Part shown: in pieces, positions 8,842 to 18,036 of the stretch | Layout of the letters: each line of letters begins with the position of its first letter | Numbering within the stretch: the first letter of the stretch is position 1 | From: Rhodopseudomonas palustris HaA2 | GTDB lineage: Bacteria > Pseudomonadota > Alphaproteobacteria > Rhizobiales > Xanthobacteraceae | Reading direction: 5' to 3' | Length of the DNA: 64,000 nt | Assembly: GCF_000013365.1 (NCBI RefSeq) | Contig: NC_007778.1 | Coordinates: 3,038,001 to 3,102,000 of the forward strand | The notes under the pieces: model-generated | What the model was told of the DNA's origin: nothing | Seen by the model: the letters and a program-made list of their open reading frames with translations, nothing else | Database searches by the model: none | Program-made: the position numbers and the translations under genes

Positions 8842-9939
8842 ATGAGGTGGCGGGAAACGCGGCGAGGGGCGCCGCGGCGCCGGGAGCGAGCCTTGTCAAC
8901 GAGCGGTGTCTGGACTTCGGCAGGGCTGGAGATTGCTTATTTCAGCGGTCTGGCGCGGCTCGCGCAGCTCGGCGGGCGGGGCTGCGGCGTCATCCTGCGT
9001 TTCGAGCGCGTTCGGCCGACCCGCAGGGACAGATTCCAGCCGCTGCGCAGCCGCGAAATCACGCCGCAGTTCCTCGATCGCCTGCTACGCGCGCTGCGGC
9101 GCTGGAACTGCGACGTCATTTCCCCCGATGAAGTACTCGAACGGATTGCGCGGCCCGATACGCCGGGGCGCTTCGTCTGCCTCACTTTCGACGGCGGCTC
9201 CCGCGATCTGATCACCTACGGTCATCCGGTGCTGGCCCGGCACGACGCGCCGTTCGCGGTGTATCTGCCGACCGCGTTTCCCGACGGGCTCGGCGAAGCG
9301 TGGTGGCTCGCGCTGGAGCAGGTCATCGCCGGTCACGATCGGATCGCGCTGGTGATCGATCACAACGAGCGACATTTCGACACCGCGAGCACCGACGACA
9401 AGTACCGTGTGTTTCATTTTCTCGGCAGTTGGATGCGCGCGCTGCCGCCGCCGGACCTGACGGCTGCGATCCATGATCTGTGCAGGCGCTATGGCGTCGA
9501 CCTCGCACAGCTCACCAGTAGCGCGGTGATGAACTGGGAGGAGGTGGCGCGGCTGGCGTCGGATCCCAGAGTCACGATCGGCAGCGCGACGGTAAACTAT
9601 CCGCTGCTCGGCAACGTCGGTGACACGGTCGCACAGCGTGAAATCGCGATGGGAAGGGCGGTGCTGCGCGCCGCGCTCGGCCGCGACGCACCGCACTTCG
9701 CCTATCCGTACGGCGAGCGCGGCAGCTTTTCGCGGCGCGACGTGCAGATCGTCGAGCGCGAGGGCTTCGCCGGCGCGGTCACCGCGATCCCCGGCGTGAT
9801 CGACCGGCGCGCGCCGCCCCGGCCGCAGATGCTGCCGCGGATCGCCTGGGACGGCCGTCGCAACTCGCTGCGCGGTTTGCGGGTCGTTTTGTCCGGCTTG
9901 ATGCCGGCCGCCGCCACACGGCTCGGGCGGCGTTACTGA
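8842..9939 (+). CDS. polysaccharide deacetylase-like protein, catalytic residues lost
   Basis: A 365-residue protein with the overall fold sequence of NodB-type polysaccharide deacetylases, but all the metal and catalytic positions I recognise are changed. The usual HHVRP reads ERVRP (residues 55-59), the TFDDG motif reads TFDGG (second Asp to Gly, residue 118), and the H-T-V-N-H metal motif reads A-T-V-N-Y (residues 249-253). It is therefore probably a non-catalytic carbohydrate-binding or regulatory homologue in exopolysaccharide production. Start is uncertain: ATG at 8842 is used; ATG at 8782 and TTG at 8893 (with GGGAG six bases upstream) are alternatives. It ends seven bases inside the next, opposite-strand gene. 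Confidence 0.78.
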   Translation: MRWRETRRGAPRRRERALSTSGVWTSAGLEIAYFSGLARLAQLGGRGCGVILRFERVRPTRRDRFQPLRSREITPQFLDRLLRALRRWNCDVISPDEVLERIARPDTPGRFVCLTFDGGSRDLITYGHPVLARHDAPFAVYLPTAFPDGLGEAWWLALEQVIAGHDRIALVIDHNERHFDTASTDDKYRVFHFLGSWMRALPPPDLTAAIHDLCRRYGVDLAQLTSSAVMNWEEVARLASDPRVTIGSATVNYPLLGNVGDTVAQREIAMGRAVLRAALGRDAPHFAYPYGERGSFSRRDVQIVEREGFAGAVTAIPGVIDRRAPPRPQMLPRIAWDGRRNSLRGLRVVLSGLMPAAATRLGRRY

Positions 9940-10142
9940 CGGTCGGGCCGCGACATCCAGGTCACGATCGGCATCGCCGGTAGCACCCAGCCGAGCCCGG
10001 CGACGACGTAATAGACGATCTGCAGCCACTTCGATTCGGCGATCACCGGCGCCTGCGCGATTGCCATCGCGACCAGCGACCAGACGATCGCGAGAACCAG
10101 CAGGGCGATGGTTCCGATCAGTTTCCGGGTTCGGATGTTCAT
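9933..10142 (-). CDS. DUF2842 family small membrane protein
   Basis: A 69-residue protein with two membrane segments (about residues 8-28 and 39-60) separated by a short charged loop, resembling the DUF2842 family common in Alphaproteobacteria; its function is unknown. It begins with ATG at 10142 and ends seven bases into the 3' end of the convergent deacetylase-like gene. It is divergent from the heme A synthase gene across 96 bases. Confidence 0.75.
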   Translation of the reverse strand: MNIRTRKLIGTIALLVLAIVWSLVAMAIAQAPVIAESKWLQIVYYVVAGLGWVLPAMPIVTWMSRPDRQ

Positions 10143-10238
10143 GCTGAAATCACACGCACTTGATACGTACGCGCGACGCCTTGCGCGTGGGGATGGCGCG
10201 ACTATAAGGGGCGCGAAAATCCGTTCAAGGTATGCTTT

Positions 10239-11336
10239 ATGACCGCTGCCGCGGAGTCCGAGCGTTTGCGTCCGCCCCGCGTTCGTGCGGTCCGGATCTG
10301 GCTGACCGTCGTCGCTGCACTGATTGCGGTGATGGTGCTGGTCGGCGGCGCGACGCGTCTGACCGAATCCGGGCTGTCGATCGTCGAATGGAAGCCGGTC
10401 ACCGGCACGTTGCCGCCGCTCACCGACGCGCAGTGGCATGCGGCGTTCGAGGGCTACAAGACCATCCCGCAATATCGCGAACTCAACGCCGGGATGACGC
10501 TGTATGAATTCAAGACGATCTTCTGGTGGGAATGGAGCCACCGCCTGCTCGGGCGGGTGATCGGCATCGCCTATCTGCTGCCGTTCCTGTGGTTCCTGTG
10601 GCGTGGCGCGATCGGCCCGCAATGGAAGCGGGCGTTGTGGGGCATTTTCGCGCTCGGCGCGCTGCAGGGCGCGGTCGGCTGGTGGATGGTGGCGTCGGGA
10701 CTGTCGCAACGCACCGAAGTGTCGCAGGTGCGGCTGGCGGTCCATCTGACGCTGGCGCTGATCATCTACGCCGCGATCGTCTGGACACTGCGGCGGCTCG
10801 CGGACAAGCCGCCGATCCCGGCTGCGGCGCGTCTGAAAGTCACCGCGATCGCGTTGCTGGCGCTGACGCTGCTGCAGCTGTTTCTCGGCGCGCTGGTCGC
10901 CGGGCTGCGCGCCGGGCGGGTGTTCAACACCTGGCCGCTGATCGACGGCGCGCTGATCCCCTCCGCCGAGCGGCTGTGGTTCGAGCAGCCATGGTGGAAG
11001 AACCTGTTCGACAATCACCTCACCGTGCAGTTCGACCATCGCATGATGGCCTATGCGCTGTGGGCGCTGGCGGCCTGGCACGCGATCGACGCGGTGCGGT
11101 CGCGCGCGGGTGGCGCGGCCTCGGGAGCGCTGTGGCTGTTCGCGGCGCTGTCGCTGCAGGCGGTGCTGGGCATTCTGACGGTGCTGCATGCGACTCCGAT
11201 CGGCCTGGCGTTGGCGCATCAGGCGGTCGGCATCGTCGTGCTGACGCTGGCGGTGCTGCAGGTCGAACGGCTGACGGCGCCGCGGCTGAAAGCGCTGCCG
11301 CGGGCGATGCCGGTGCCGGTCGGTCAGCCGGGCTGA
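10239..11336 (+). CDS. ctaA: heme A synthase (COX15/CtaA)
   Basis: A 365-residue inner-membrane protein with eight predicted membrane segments that converts heme O to heme A for cytochrome aa3 oxidase, by hydroxylating the C8 methyl group. The [18 protein letters not shown] signature near residues 34-51 is typical of the proteobacterial COX15 branch. The four heme-ligand histidines sit in [22 protein letters not shown] and LAHQAVG, so the protein looks intact. It is a single gene here; its 3' end overlaps the convergent TMEM175-like gene by 13 bases. Confidence 0.95.
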   Translation: MTAAAESERLRPPRVRAVRIWLTVVAALIAVMVLVGGATRLTESGLSIVEWKPVTGTLPPLTDAQWHAAFEGYKTIPQYRELNAGMTLYEFKTIFWWEWSHRLLGRVIGIAYLLPFLWFLWRGAIGPQWKRALWGIFALGALQGAVGWWMVASGLSQRTEVSQVRLAVHLTLALIIYAAIVWTLRRLADKPPIPAAARLKVTAIALLALTLLQLFLGALVAGLRAGRVFNTWPLIDGALIPSAERLWFEQPWWKNLFDNHLTVQFDHRMMAYALWALAAWHAIDAVRSRAGGAASGALWLFAALSLQAVLGILTVLHATPIGLALAHQAVGIVVLTLAVLQVERLTAPRLKALPRAMPVPVGQPG

Positions 11337-11929
11337 TCCGCGCCGATATCGCGGCCTCTTCGCCGCTCGACCCAGGCGCTGACCATCGGGGTGAGGAACG
11401 CGAGCGGCCAGACGAATTTCGGCCAATGCGAGTCGATCAGGCACGCCAACAGCGCGATGATGAACAGCACCAGTGAGAACGACGGCGCGAGCAGCGTCGG
11501 CCAATCGTTGCGCTTGGCTGCGGCGATCGCCCACAGCACGGTGTTGAACAGCGCGATCAGCAGCAGATTGAAGCTGTACAGCGTGGTGACGTTGGGCGAG
11601 TCGTAGTTGTTGCCGTACAGCCCGCAAGTCACCGGCAGCAGGATGATCGACAGCAGGAAGAACAGGTTGAACACCACCTCGGCGCGGTTGCCGTGCGACG
11701 CATAGGCCAGCCGGCGCTGGTGGCTGTACCAGAACATCCCCGCGACGATGAAGCTCAGCAGCAGCGTCGACAGATAGGCGCCGTACAGGTGCCAAATCTC
11801 CCGCCATTGCGGATCGGCGCTGGTGAATTTTTCACGCGGCGCCTGATAGGCGAGCAGCGTCATGGCCACACCGAAAATGGTGTTGCTGAGCTGCTCGATC
11901 CTGCGCATTTCGAGATGGCCGATACTCAT
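11324..11929 (-). CDS. TMEM175/DUF1211 family membrane protein
   Basis: A 201-residue protein with six likely membrane segments, resembling bacterial TMEM175 (DUF1211) potassium channels. These normally have an R-x3-FSD motif at the start of the first helix; here the equivalent is R-I-E-Q-L-S-N (residues 10-16), with F to L and D to N, so potassium conduction cannot be assumed. The ATG at 11929 was chosen because the family sequence begins ten residues after it. It follows the O-acetylhomoserine sulfhydrylase gene by 35 bases on the same strand and may be read with it. Confidence 0.75.
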   Translation of the reverse strand: MSIGHLEMRRIEQLSNTIFGVAMTLLAYQAPREKFTSADPQWREIWHLYGAYLSTLLLSFIVAGMFWYSHQRRLAYASHGNRAEVVFNLFFLLSIILLPVTCGLYGNNYDSPNVTTLYSFNLLLIALFNTVLWAIAAAKRNDWPTLLAPSFSLVLFIIALLACLIDSHWPKFVWPLAFLTPMVSAWVERRRGRDIGADQPG

Positions 11930-11964
11930 TGCCGCCTCCCGGCCGCCCCGGCCGCAGCCAGGCG

Positions 11965-13245
11965 TCAGCCGCCGAGCGCTCCGTCGAGATCCGCGATCAG
12001 ATCTTCCTTGTCCTCGATGCCGATCGACACCCGCACCATGTCCGGCGCGGCGCCGGCCGCCGTCTTCTGCGCGTCGTCGAGCTGGCTGTGGGTGGTCGAG
12101 GCCGGATGGATGATCAGCGAACGGGTGTCGCCGACATTGGCGAGATGCGAGAACAGCTTCACATTGGAGACCAGATCGACGCCGGCCTGGTAGCCACCCT
12201 TGAGGCTGAAGGTGAACACCGCGCCGGCGCCCTTCGGCGCGTATTTGCGGGCCAGCGCATTGTACTTGCTCGACGCCAGGCCGGAATAGTTCACCGCCGA
12301 CACCGCCTTGTGGGTCGCCAGGAATTCGGCGATCGCCTTGGCGTTCTCGCAATGCTTCTGCATCCGCAGCGGCAGCGTCTCGATGCCGGTCATCAGCAGG
12401 AAGGCGTTGAACGGCGACAGCGCCGGGCCGAGGTCGCGCAGGCCGAGCACGCGGCAGGCGATCGCGAAGGCGAAATTGCCGAACGTCTCCTGCAGCTTCA
12501 GCCCGTGATATTCCGGCCGCGGCTCGCTCAGCATCGGATATTTGCCGCCCTTCGACCAGTCGAAGGTGCCGGCGTCGACGATGATGCCGCCGAGCGAATT
12601 GCCGTGGCCGCCGAGAAATTTCGTCAGCGAATGCACGACGATGTCGGCGCCGTGGTCGATCGGGCGGATCAGATAGGGCGTCGCCAGGGTGTTGTCGACG
12701 ATCAGCGGCACGCCGGCACTGCGCGCGACTTCGGCGATCGCCTCGATATCGGTGATGGAGCCCGCCGGATTGGCGATCGATTCGATGAAGATCGCCTTGG
12801 TCTTCGGCGTCACCGCGCGCTGGAAGCTGTCGATGTCGTCGGGATCGGCCCACACCACGTTCCAGCCGAAGCTCTTGAAGGCGTGGGTGAACTGGTTGAT
12901 CGAGCCGCCGTAGAGTTTTCGCGCGGCGATGAATTCGTCGCCGGGCATCAGCAATTGCTGCATCACCACGAGCTGCGCGGCGTGGCCGGACGCGGTCGCG
13001 AGCGCCGCGGTGCCGCCTTCGAGCGCGGCGACGCGCTCCTCGAGCACCGCCGTCGTCGGATTGGTGATGCGGGTGTAGATGTTGCCGAACGCCTGCAGGC
13101 CGAACAGCGAGGCGGCGTGGTCGGCGTCGTTGAACACGAAGGAGGTGGTCTGGTAGATCGGCGTCGCCCGCGCCCCGGTGGTGGGATCGGGCTGCGCGCC
13201 GGCGTGAACCGCGAGCGTGGCAAATCCCGGGCTGCGTTCGGTCAT
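11965..13245 (-). CDS. metY: O-acetylhomoserine aminocarboxypropyltransferase (sulfhydrylase)
   Basis: A 426-residue PLP enzyme of the Cys/Met metabolism family, converting O-acetylhomoserine plus sulfide (or methanethiol) to homocysteine (or methionine) in the cytoplasm. The N-terminal block TLAVHAGAQPDPTTGARATP and the PLP lysine in VHSLTKFLGGHG (near residue 210) are typical of MetY, as is the 426-residue length, longer than MetB/MetZ. ATG at 13245 has a good GGAGGGAT ribosome site; the frame stays open to 13296 but without family resemblance. It lies 95 bases downstream of the CoA-binding gene. I saw no clear SAM riboswitch upstream. Confidence 0.93.
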   Translation of the reverse strand: MTERSPGFATLAVHAGAQPDPTTGARATPIYQTTSFVFNDADHAASLFGLQAFGNIYTRITNPTTAVLEERVAALEGGTAALATASGHAAQLVVMQQLLMPGDEFIAARKLYGGSINQFTHAFKSFGWNVVWADPDDIDSFQRAVTPKTKAIFIESIANPAGSITDIEAIAEVARSAGVPLIVDNTLATPYLIRPIDHGADIVVHSLTKFLGGHGNSLGGIIVDAGTFDWSKGGKYPMLSEPRPEYHGLKLQETFGNFAFAIACRVLGLRDLGPALSPFNAFLLMTGIETLPLRMQKHCENAKAIAEFLATHKAVSAVNYSGLASSKYNALARKYAPKGAGAVFTFSLKGGYQAGVDLVSNVKLFSHLANVGDTRSLIIHPASTTHSQLDDAQKTAAGAAPDMVRVSIGIEDKEDLIADLDGALGG

Positions 13246-13340
13246 GGTCGATCCCTCCGTCGAGCTGGCTGATGCTTTGGCGCTATCTGAGCGCAACCCG
13301 GCGGAAGGTCAAGCGAGGTGCAGCGACGGGCGAGGCGGCG

Positions 13341-13925
13341 TCAGGACGTTTCGCCGCGATTGCGAGTGGCGCGGTCGGAGGCCGCGGTATCGCCGCCCGC
13401 AAGGCTGGCGCGATCGAGCGACAGCCGCATCCCCTTAACCGGGACAGGCGCGCGCTTGGAGCTGAGCGTGCGCGAGTTGACGCCCATCCAGGAAATCTCC
13501 GACGACAGCCGGCCGTATTCGATCTTGGGGCAGCGGTTCATCACCACTTTCAGCCCGGCGGCTTCGGCGCGTGCGGCGGCCTCGTCGTTGCGAACGCCGA
13601 TCTGCATCCAGATCACCTTGGGCGGCGGCGTCAGCGCCAGCGCCTCCTCGACGATCGGCGTCACATGCGCGGACGCCCGGAAGATGTCGATCATGTCGAC
13701 CGGGCGACCGATGTCGCGCAGCGAGGCGACGAACGGCTTGCCGAGCAGACTGTTGCCGACCTGGCCCGGATTCACCGGGATCATGTCGTAACCGCGCTCG
13801 GCGAGATATTTGAACACGAAGTAACTCGGCCGCACATTGAGCGGCGATGCGCCGACGACGGCGATGGTCTTCACACCGTTGAGGACCGCGCGGATGTAGT
13901 CGTCGGGATAGGCGTCGTGGTTCAT
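13341..13925 (-). CDS. CoA-binding domain protein (YccU type)
   Basis: A 194-residue protein whose first 150 residues match the single-domain CoA-binding family of YccU (COG1832). The Rossmann glycine motif is AVVGASPLNVRPSY at residues 22-35 and the MNRCPKIE motif near residue 130 is conserved in the family. Its substrate is not established. The last 45 or so residues are basic and low in complexity, longer than the usual 140-150 residue family member; an internal stop has probably been lost or the tail is simply unconserved. It is upstream of metY on the same strand. Confidence 0.8.
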   Translation of the reverse strand: MNHDAYPDDYIRAVLNGVKTIAVVGASPLNVRPSYFVFKYLAERGYDMIPVNPGQVGNSLLGKPFVASLRDIGRPVDMIDIFRASAHVTPIVEEALALTPPPKVIWMQIGVRNDEAAARAEAAGLKVVMNRCPKIEYGRLSSEISWMGVNSRTLSSKRAPVPVKGMRLSLDRASLAGGDTAASDRATRNRGETS

Positions 13926-13934
13926 GTCGGATGA

Positions 13935-14020
13935 CCGTCATTGCGAGGAGCGAAGCGACGAAGCAATCCAGCTTCGATGGCGTGGCCCTGGATTGCTTCG
14001 CTTCGCTCGCAATGACGGGG
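13935..14020. repeat. REP-like inverted repeat, CGTCATTGCGAGGAGC family
   Basis: Two inverted arms, 13935-13971 (CCGTCATTGCGAGGAGCGAA and on) and 13990-14020 (ending CTCGCAATGACGGGG), read the same when one is reverse-complemented and can form a long hairpin. This matches in look the dispersed intergenic palindromes common in Rhodopseudomonas and Bradyrhizobium genomes. It fills the gap between the CoA-binding and enoyl-CoA hydratase genes. Confidence 0.8.
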
Positions 14021-14034
14021 CTGCCTCGAAGTGA

Positions 14035-14862
14035 CTAGCGATCCTTCCACTCCGGCTTGCGCTTGTCGAGGAAGGCGCCGATGCCTTCTTCGGCGTCGGC
14101 GGCCATCATGTTCTCGGCCATGACCTGCGAGGCGTAGTGATAGGCGTCGGCGAGATTCAGCTCGGCCTGACGATAGAACGCTTCCTTGCCGATCTTGACG
14201 GTGTGCGACGACTTGCTCGCGATGGTTTCGGCGAGGGCGATCGCGGCATCGCGTTCGGTGCCGTGGGGGACGACGCGATTGATCAATCCGATCGCGCGGG
14301 CTTCGTCGGCCTTCACCGGTTCGCCTGTCAGCAGCATGTGCATCGCGTGCTTGCGCGGCACGTTGCGGGTCAGCGCCACCATCGGCGTCGAACAGAACAG
14401 GCCGATGTCGACGCCGGGCGTCGCGAAGGTCGCCCGCTCGGAGGCGACCGCGAGATCGCAGCTCGCGACCAGCTGGCAGCCGGCGGCGGTGGCGACGCCT
14501 TGCACCGCCGCGATCACCGGCTTCGGCAGCAACACGATGGTCTGCATCATTGCGCTGCACGCGGTCATGATCCGGTTGAAGCTGGCGCGGCCGCGGTCGG
14601 CATCGTTGCGATGGGCGGTCAGTTCCTTCATGTCGTGGCCGGCCGAGAACACAGGCCCGTTGGCGGCGATCACCACGGCGCGCACGCCGTCGTCGCGGCC
14701 GATCAGATCGAGCGCGGCGTGCAAATCCGCAATCAGTTCCAGCGACAGGCTGTTGCGCGCGGCCGGACGATTCAGCGTCAGCACCGCGACACCGCCGTCG
14801 ATCGTCTCGCGCAACAGGATCGGCGACGGAGAATTCGCCGTAGAGGCGGGCAGGGCAGTCAT
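14035..14862 (-). CDS. enoyl-CoA hydratase/isomerase family protein
   Basis: A 275-residue crotonase-fold protein. The first oxyanion-hole region (ANGPVFSAGHDMKEL, near residues 68-82) and the second (QGVATAAGCQLVASCDLAVA, near 120-139) are present. In the second active-site region the typical catalytic glutamates of hydratases are not both obvious, so hydratase, isomerase or another crotonase reaction is possible. No operon partner of the beta-oxidation pathway is adjacent. Start at ATG 14862 with AAGG nearby. Confidence 0.85.
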   Translation of the reverse strand: MTALPASTANSPSPILLRETIDGGVAVLTLNRPAARNSLSLELIADLHAALDLIGRDDGVRAVVIAANGPVFSAGHDMKELTAHRNDADRGRASFNRIMTACSAMMQTIVLLPKPVIAAVQGVATAAGCQLVASCDLAVASERATFATPGVDIGLFCSTPMVALTRNVPRKHAMHMLLTGEPVKADEARAIGLINRVVPHGTERDAAIALAETIASKSSHTVKIGKEAFYRQAELNLADAYHYASQVMAENMMAADAEEGIGAFLDKRKPEWKDR

Positions 14863-14951
14863 GAAACCTTCCGGAACAAGAATCCAGCGCTGGGAACGGA
14901 CGTCACGTTATTGTAACAAACCCGGCGAAAACGAGAGCAGGGCGGGAACAC

Positions 14952-15380
14952 ATGACACATGCGAGAATGAGCGTAGCCGATCTCGAGAGTTTTTTGAATC
15001 GTGAGTTTCCGCAGGCTTTCGGCTACGGCGACATTTCAATCGAATCCGCGGACGGTCGCTCCAGCCTGCTGCGGCAGCGTTACAGCGATCGCATGCTGCG
15101 ACCCGGCGGAACCGTCTCGGGGCCGACGCTGATGGCGCTGGCGGATTTCGCGATGTACGTGGTGCTGCTGTCGGCGATCGGCCCGGTCGCGCTCGCCGTC
15201 ACCACCAATCTCAACATCAATTTCCTGCGCAAGGGCCAGCCCGGACAGGATGTCGTTGCGGTGGCGCGGCTGCTCAAGCTCGGCAAGCGGCTTGCGGTCG
15301 GCGAGGTGACGCTGCTGTCGGGCACGTCGCCCGACCCGATCGCCCATGTCACCTCGACCTATTCCATTCCGATCGCTTGA
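14952..15380 (+). CDS. PaaI-type hotdog thioesterase
   Basis: A 142-residue single hotdog-fold protein resembling PaaI/YbgC-like acyl-CoA thioesterases: the central block PGGTVSGPTLMALADFAMYV (residues 52-71) is the helix that wraps round the acyl chain, and the TNLNINFLRKGQPG block (81-94) is typical of the family. It probably hydrolyses an acyl- or phenylacetyl-type CoA ester in the cytoplasm. It is divergent from the enoyl-CoA hydratase gene across 89 bases, which suggests related regulation. ATG at 14967 is a possible alternative start. Confidence 0.85.
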   Translation: MTHARMSVADLESFLNREFPQAFGYGDISIESADGRSSLLRQRYSDRMLRPGGTVSGPTLMALADFAMYVVLLSAIGPVALAVTTNLNINFLRKGQPGQDVVAVARLLKLGKRLAVGEVTLLSGTSPDPIAHVTSTYSIPIA

Positions 15381-15535
15381 GGTTTTGGCAGGTATTATAA
15401 CACCATATTTATAACATGCTGTTTTTATGAGAGAATTTGGATGCAACGGGGATTGACGACGGCCGGTGGCTTATCTACAAGCCACGCCAAGTCCGGCGCA
15501 CCGCGCCGAATTTCCCCCTGTCATGGATTAATCTC

Positions 15536-16000
15536 ATGAAGACGTTTTCGGCCAAGCCCGCCGAGGTCACGAAGAAGTGGGTCGTCATCGACGCCACCGG
15601 TCTCGTGGTCGGCCGGCTCGCCACGCTGGTCGCGATGCGGCTGCGCGGCAAGCACCTCCCGACCTATACGCCGCACGTCGATTGCGGCGACAACATCATC
15701 ATCATCAATGCCGCCAAGGTGGTGCTGACCGGTCGCAAGCGCGACAACAAGGTCTATTATCACCACACCGGCTTCATCGGCGGCATCAAGGAGCGCACCG
15801 CGAAGTCGATCCTCGAGGGTCGGTTCCCGGAGCGCGTGGTCGAGAAGGCGGTCGAACGCATGATCCCGCGCGGCCCGCTCGGTCGCGTGCAGATGGGCAA
15901 TCTGCGCGTCTATCCCGGCGCCGAGCATCCGCATGAAGCTCAGCAACCCGAAACGCTCGACGTCGGCGCGATGAATCGCAAGAACAAGAGGGCCGCATAA
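15536..16000 (+). CDS. rplM: 50S ribosomal protein L13
   Basis: A 154-residue L13 protein of the large ribosomal subunit. The [17 protein letters not shown]-terminus and the [14 protein letters not shown] block are diagnostic. The ATG at 15536 gives the standard alphaproteobacterial MKTFSAKP start; the reading frame extends upstream to 15437 but not with L13 sequence. It forms the usual operon with rpsI, one base between stop and start. The 155 bases upstream of the start carry the operon promoter and leader, AT-rich around 15395-15425. Confidence 0.97.
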   Translation: MKTFSAKPAEVTKKWVVIDATGLVVGRLATLVAMRLRGKHLPTYTPHVDCGDNIIIINAAKVVLTGRKRDNKVYYHHTGFIGGIKERTAKSILEGRFPERVVEKAVERMIPRGPLGRVQMGNLRVYPGAEHPHEAQQPETLDVGAMNRKNKRAA

Positions 16001-16001
16001 G

Positions 16002-16478
16002 ATGTCCGAAACCATGCAGTCCCTCGACCAGCTCTCGGCGCTGAAGACGACCCAGCCGGATGCGCCGACCTACACCAAGAAGGTCGACAAGTTCGGTCGC
16101 GCCTACGCCACCGGCAAGCGCAAGGACGCGGTCGCCCGCGTCTGGATCAAGCCGGGCGCCGGCAAGGTCATCGTCAATTCGCGTGAAGTCGAAGTCTACT
16201 TCGCCCGTCCGGTGCTGCGCATGATGATCCAGCAGCCGCTGGTCGCGGCGGCCCGGGCCGGTCAGTACGACGTGATCTGCACCGTCGCCGGCGGCGGCCT
16301 GTCCGGTCAGGCCGGCGCGGTGCGCCACGGCATCTCCAAGGCGCTCACCAATTTCGAGCCGGAGCTGCGCGGCGTGCTCAAGAAGGGCGGCTTCCTGACC
16401 CGCGACTCGCGCGTGGTCGAGCGCAAGAAGTACGGCAAGGCGAAGGCCCGTCGTTCGTTCCAGTTCTCGAAGCGCTGA
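16002..16478 (+). CDS. rpsI: 30S ribosomal protein S9
   Basis: A 158-residue S9 protein of the small subunit. The N-terminal 30 residues are the variable extension usual in Alphaproteobacteria; the conserved core begins at [15 protein letters not shown], and the basic C terminus ends RRSFQFSKR, the tail that reaches the P-site tRNA. It is coupled to rplM and followed by a strong terminator. Confidence 0.97.
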   Translation: MSETMQSLDQLSALKTTQPDAPTYTKKVDKFGRAYATGKRKDAVARVWIKPGAGKVIVNSREVEVYFARPVLRMMIQQPLVAAARAGQYDVICTVAGGGLSGQAGAVRHGISKALTNFEPELRGVLKKGGFLTRDSRVVERKKYGKAKARRSFQFSKR

Positions 16479-16501
16479 TCTTTCGTTTTACGATCGTGCG
16501 G

Positions 16502-16530
16502 AAAGGGCGCCCTTCGGGGCGCCCTTTTTG
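16502..16530 (+). terminator. rho-independent terminator of rplM-rpsI
   Basis: GC-rich hairpin AAAGGGCGCCC-ttcg-GGGCGCCCTTT followed by a T-rich run (TTTTTG), 24 bases after the rpsI stop. Confidence 0.9.
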
Positions 16531-16720
16531 TTTGCCGGCCCGCCCGGCCGCGTCGTGCCGGCAATTTTCGTCTTATTTGTTGAAATTTCGCTGCCAAAGC
16601 GACCTGTTGCGGACACGCGATGTCAACGCGGTGCGGCCAGATTGCGATCAGCAGGGGGCACTTCTGCCGCATCAGCAGGTTGCCACCCTCGAGTTCGAAT
16701 GGTCCTGGGTAGTTCGCATC

Positions 16721-17956
16721 ATGTCGCTCGATTTTTCGACGTTGCTCTTGGTCGCGACGCTCATCTGCACGCTACTCGGGGGAATGCTCCTGTACTTCGG
16801 CACCCAAGAGAAGATCCCTGCGCTCTACTGGTGGGGTGCCGCTTATCTGATCGGCGCGGCCACCGTCGCGCAGTGGCAGCTGCTTGGATCGGTTCTGCCG
16901 GAACTGGTGGTGCTGTCGCTGGCCAGCGCGGGGTTCATCGCCTGCGGCATGATGTGGAACGCGGCGCGCGTGTTCCACGGCCGTAGACCGAACTGGCCGG
17001 GTCTCGTGCTCGGCGCGATCGCCTGGATCGCGGCGGTGATCTTGCTGCCGCCGGACTCGTCGTCGCTGCGCATGACCCTCGGGGCCGGCATCGTGGCAAT
17101 CTATGCCGCTCTCACCGCGAACGAGCTGTTTTCCGAACGCCGCAAGGCTGTGATGCGGCGTTGGCCGGCGATGCTCGTCCCGCTGCTGCACGGCGGCGTT
17201 CTGATGCTGCCGGTGGTGCTCGCCGAACTGCTGCCGGCCCGGAGCAACGCCTATACCAGCAATATCTGGGTGCTGATTTTCGCGATCGAGCTGGTGCTGT
17301 ATGCGATCGGCACCGTCTTCGTGGTCTTCATGCTGGTCTCGGAGCAGACCGTGAGCGCCCACAAGACGGCGGCGGCGCTCGATCCGCTCACCGGGTTGTT
17401 CAACCGGCGCGGCTTCTCGGAAGCCACCGCGCGGATGATCGAGCGCGAAGCCGAGGCCGGGCGTCCGGTCACGGTGATGATCTTCGACCTCGATCACTTC
17501 AAATCGATCAACGACCGGTTCGGTCATCCGGCGGGCGACGAGGTGATCAAACTGTTCGCCGCGATCGTGTCCGGGTCGCTGCGGATATCCGACCTGTGCG
17601 GCCGGATCGGCGGCGAGGAATTCGCGGCCTTGCTGCCGTGCTCCATCGACGAAGCGATGACCGCGGCCGAGCGGGTGCGCGAAGCCTTCGAGGGTTGCGG
17701 CCTGGAAGTCGACGGCGCGCCGATCGCGACCACCGTCAGCATCGGCGTTGCCGGTGGGCCGGCGAATATCGAACTCGACGTTCTGCTCGCAGCGGCCGAT
17801 ACCGCGCTGTATCAGGCCAAGCGTGGCGGCCGCAACCGCGTGGTCGCCACCGTCGAACAGCCGCTGTCGCTGGAGCAGGGCCGCCGCCGCGCCGCGCAGC
17901 GTCACGAGCCGGTCCAGCAGGTGATCGTCCGCAATGCGATGCGCATCGGCGCCTGA
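16721..17956 (+). CDS. GGDEF domain diguanylate cyclase with membrane-sensor N-terminus
   Basis: A 411-residue protein with about six to seven membrane segments over residues 1-215, no recognisable periplasmic ligand domain, and a C-terminal GGDEF domain that makes cyclic di-GMP from two GTP. The signature reads GGEEF near residue 300 and is intact; an RISD inhibitory I-site sits five residues upstream, so product inhibition is expected. ATG at 16721 gives a sensible membrane N-terminus, though the frame is open to 16496. It is monocistronic. A role in biofilm or polysaccharide control is plausible but not shown. Confidence 0.9.
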   Translation: MSLDFSTLLLVATLICTLLGGMLLYFGTQEKIPALYWWGAAYLIGAATVAQWQLLGSVLPELVVLSLASAGFIACGMMWNAARVFHGRRPNWPGLVLGAIAWIAAVILLPPDSSSLRMTLGAGIVAIYAALTANELFSERRKAVMRRWPAMLVPLLHGGVLMLPVVLAELLPARSNAYTSNIWVLIFAIELVLYAIGTVFVVFMLVSEQTVSAHKTAAALDPLTGLFNRRGFSEATARMIEREAEAGRPVTVMIFDLDHFKSINDRFGHPAGDEVIKLFAAIVSGSLRISDLCGRIGGEEFAALLPCSIDEAMTAAERVREAFEGCGLEVDGAPIATTVSIGVAGGPANIELDVLLAAADTALYQAKRGGRNRVVATVEQPLSLEQGRRRAAQRHEPVQQVIVRNAMRIGA

Positions 17957-18036
17957 CTGAGCGGCACGGTCGGCTTCAATTGCCGTGCGGAGTGCGATAA
18001 GACGCTTGCCCCAGCAAACCACACGGGTGCGCGCGC

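Noticed and set aside
9933-11807. long minus-strand open frame of 624 codons across the ctaA gene
   Set aside because: Only its last 69 codons look like a real protein (DUF2842); the rest is a GC-rich shadow of ctaA.
13246-13340. possible SAM riboswitch upstream of metY
   Set aside because: There is a small hairpin (GCGCT-cagat-AGCGC) on the minus strand, but I could not find the conserved SAM-II core elements.
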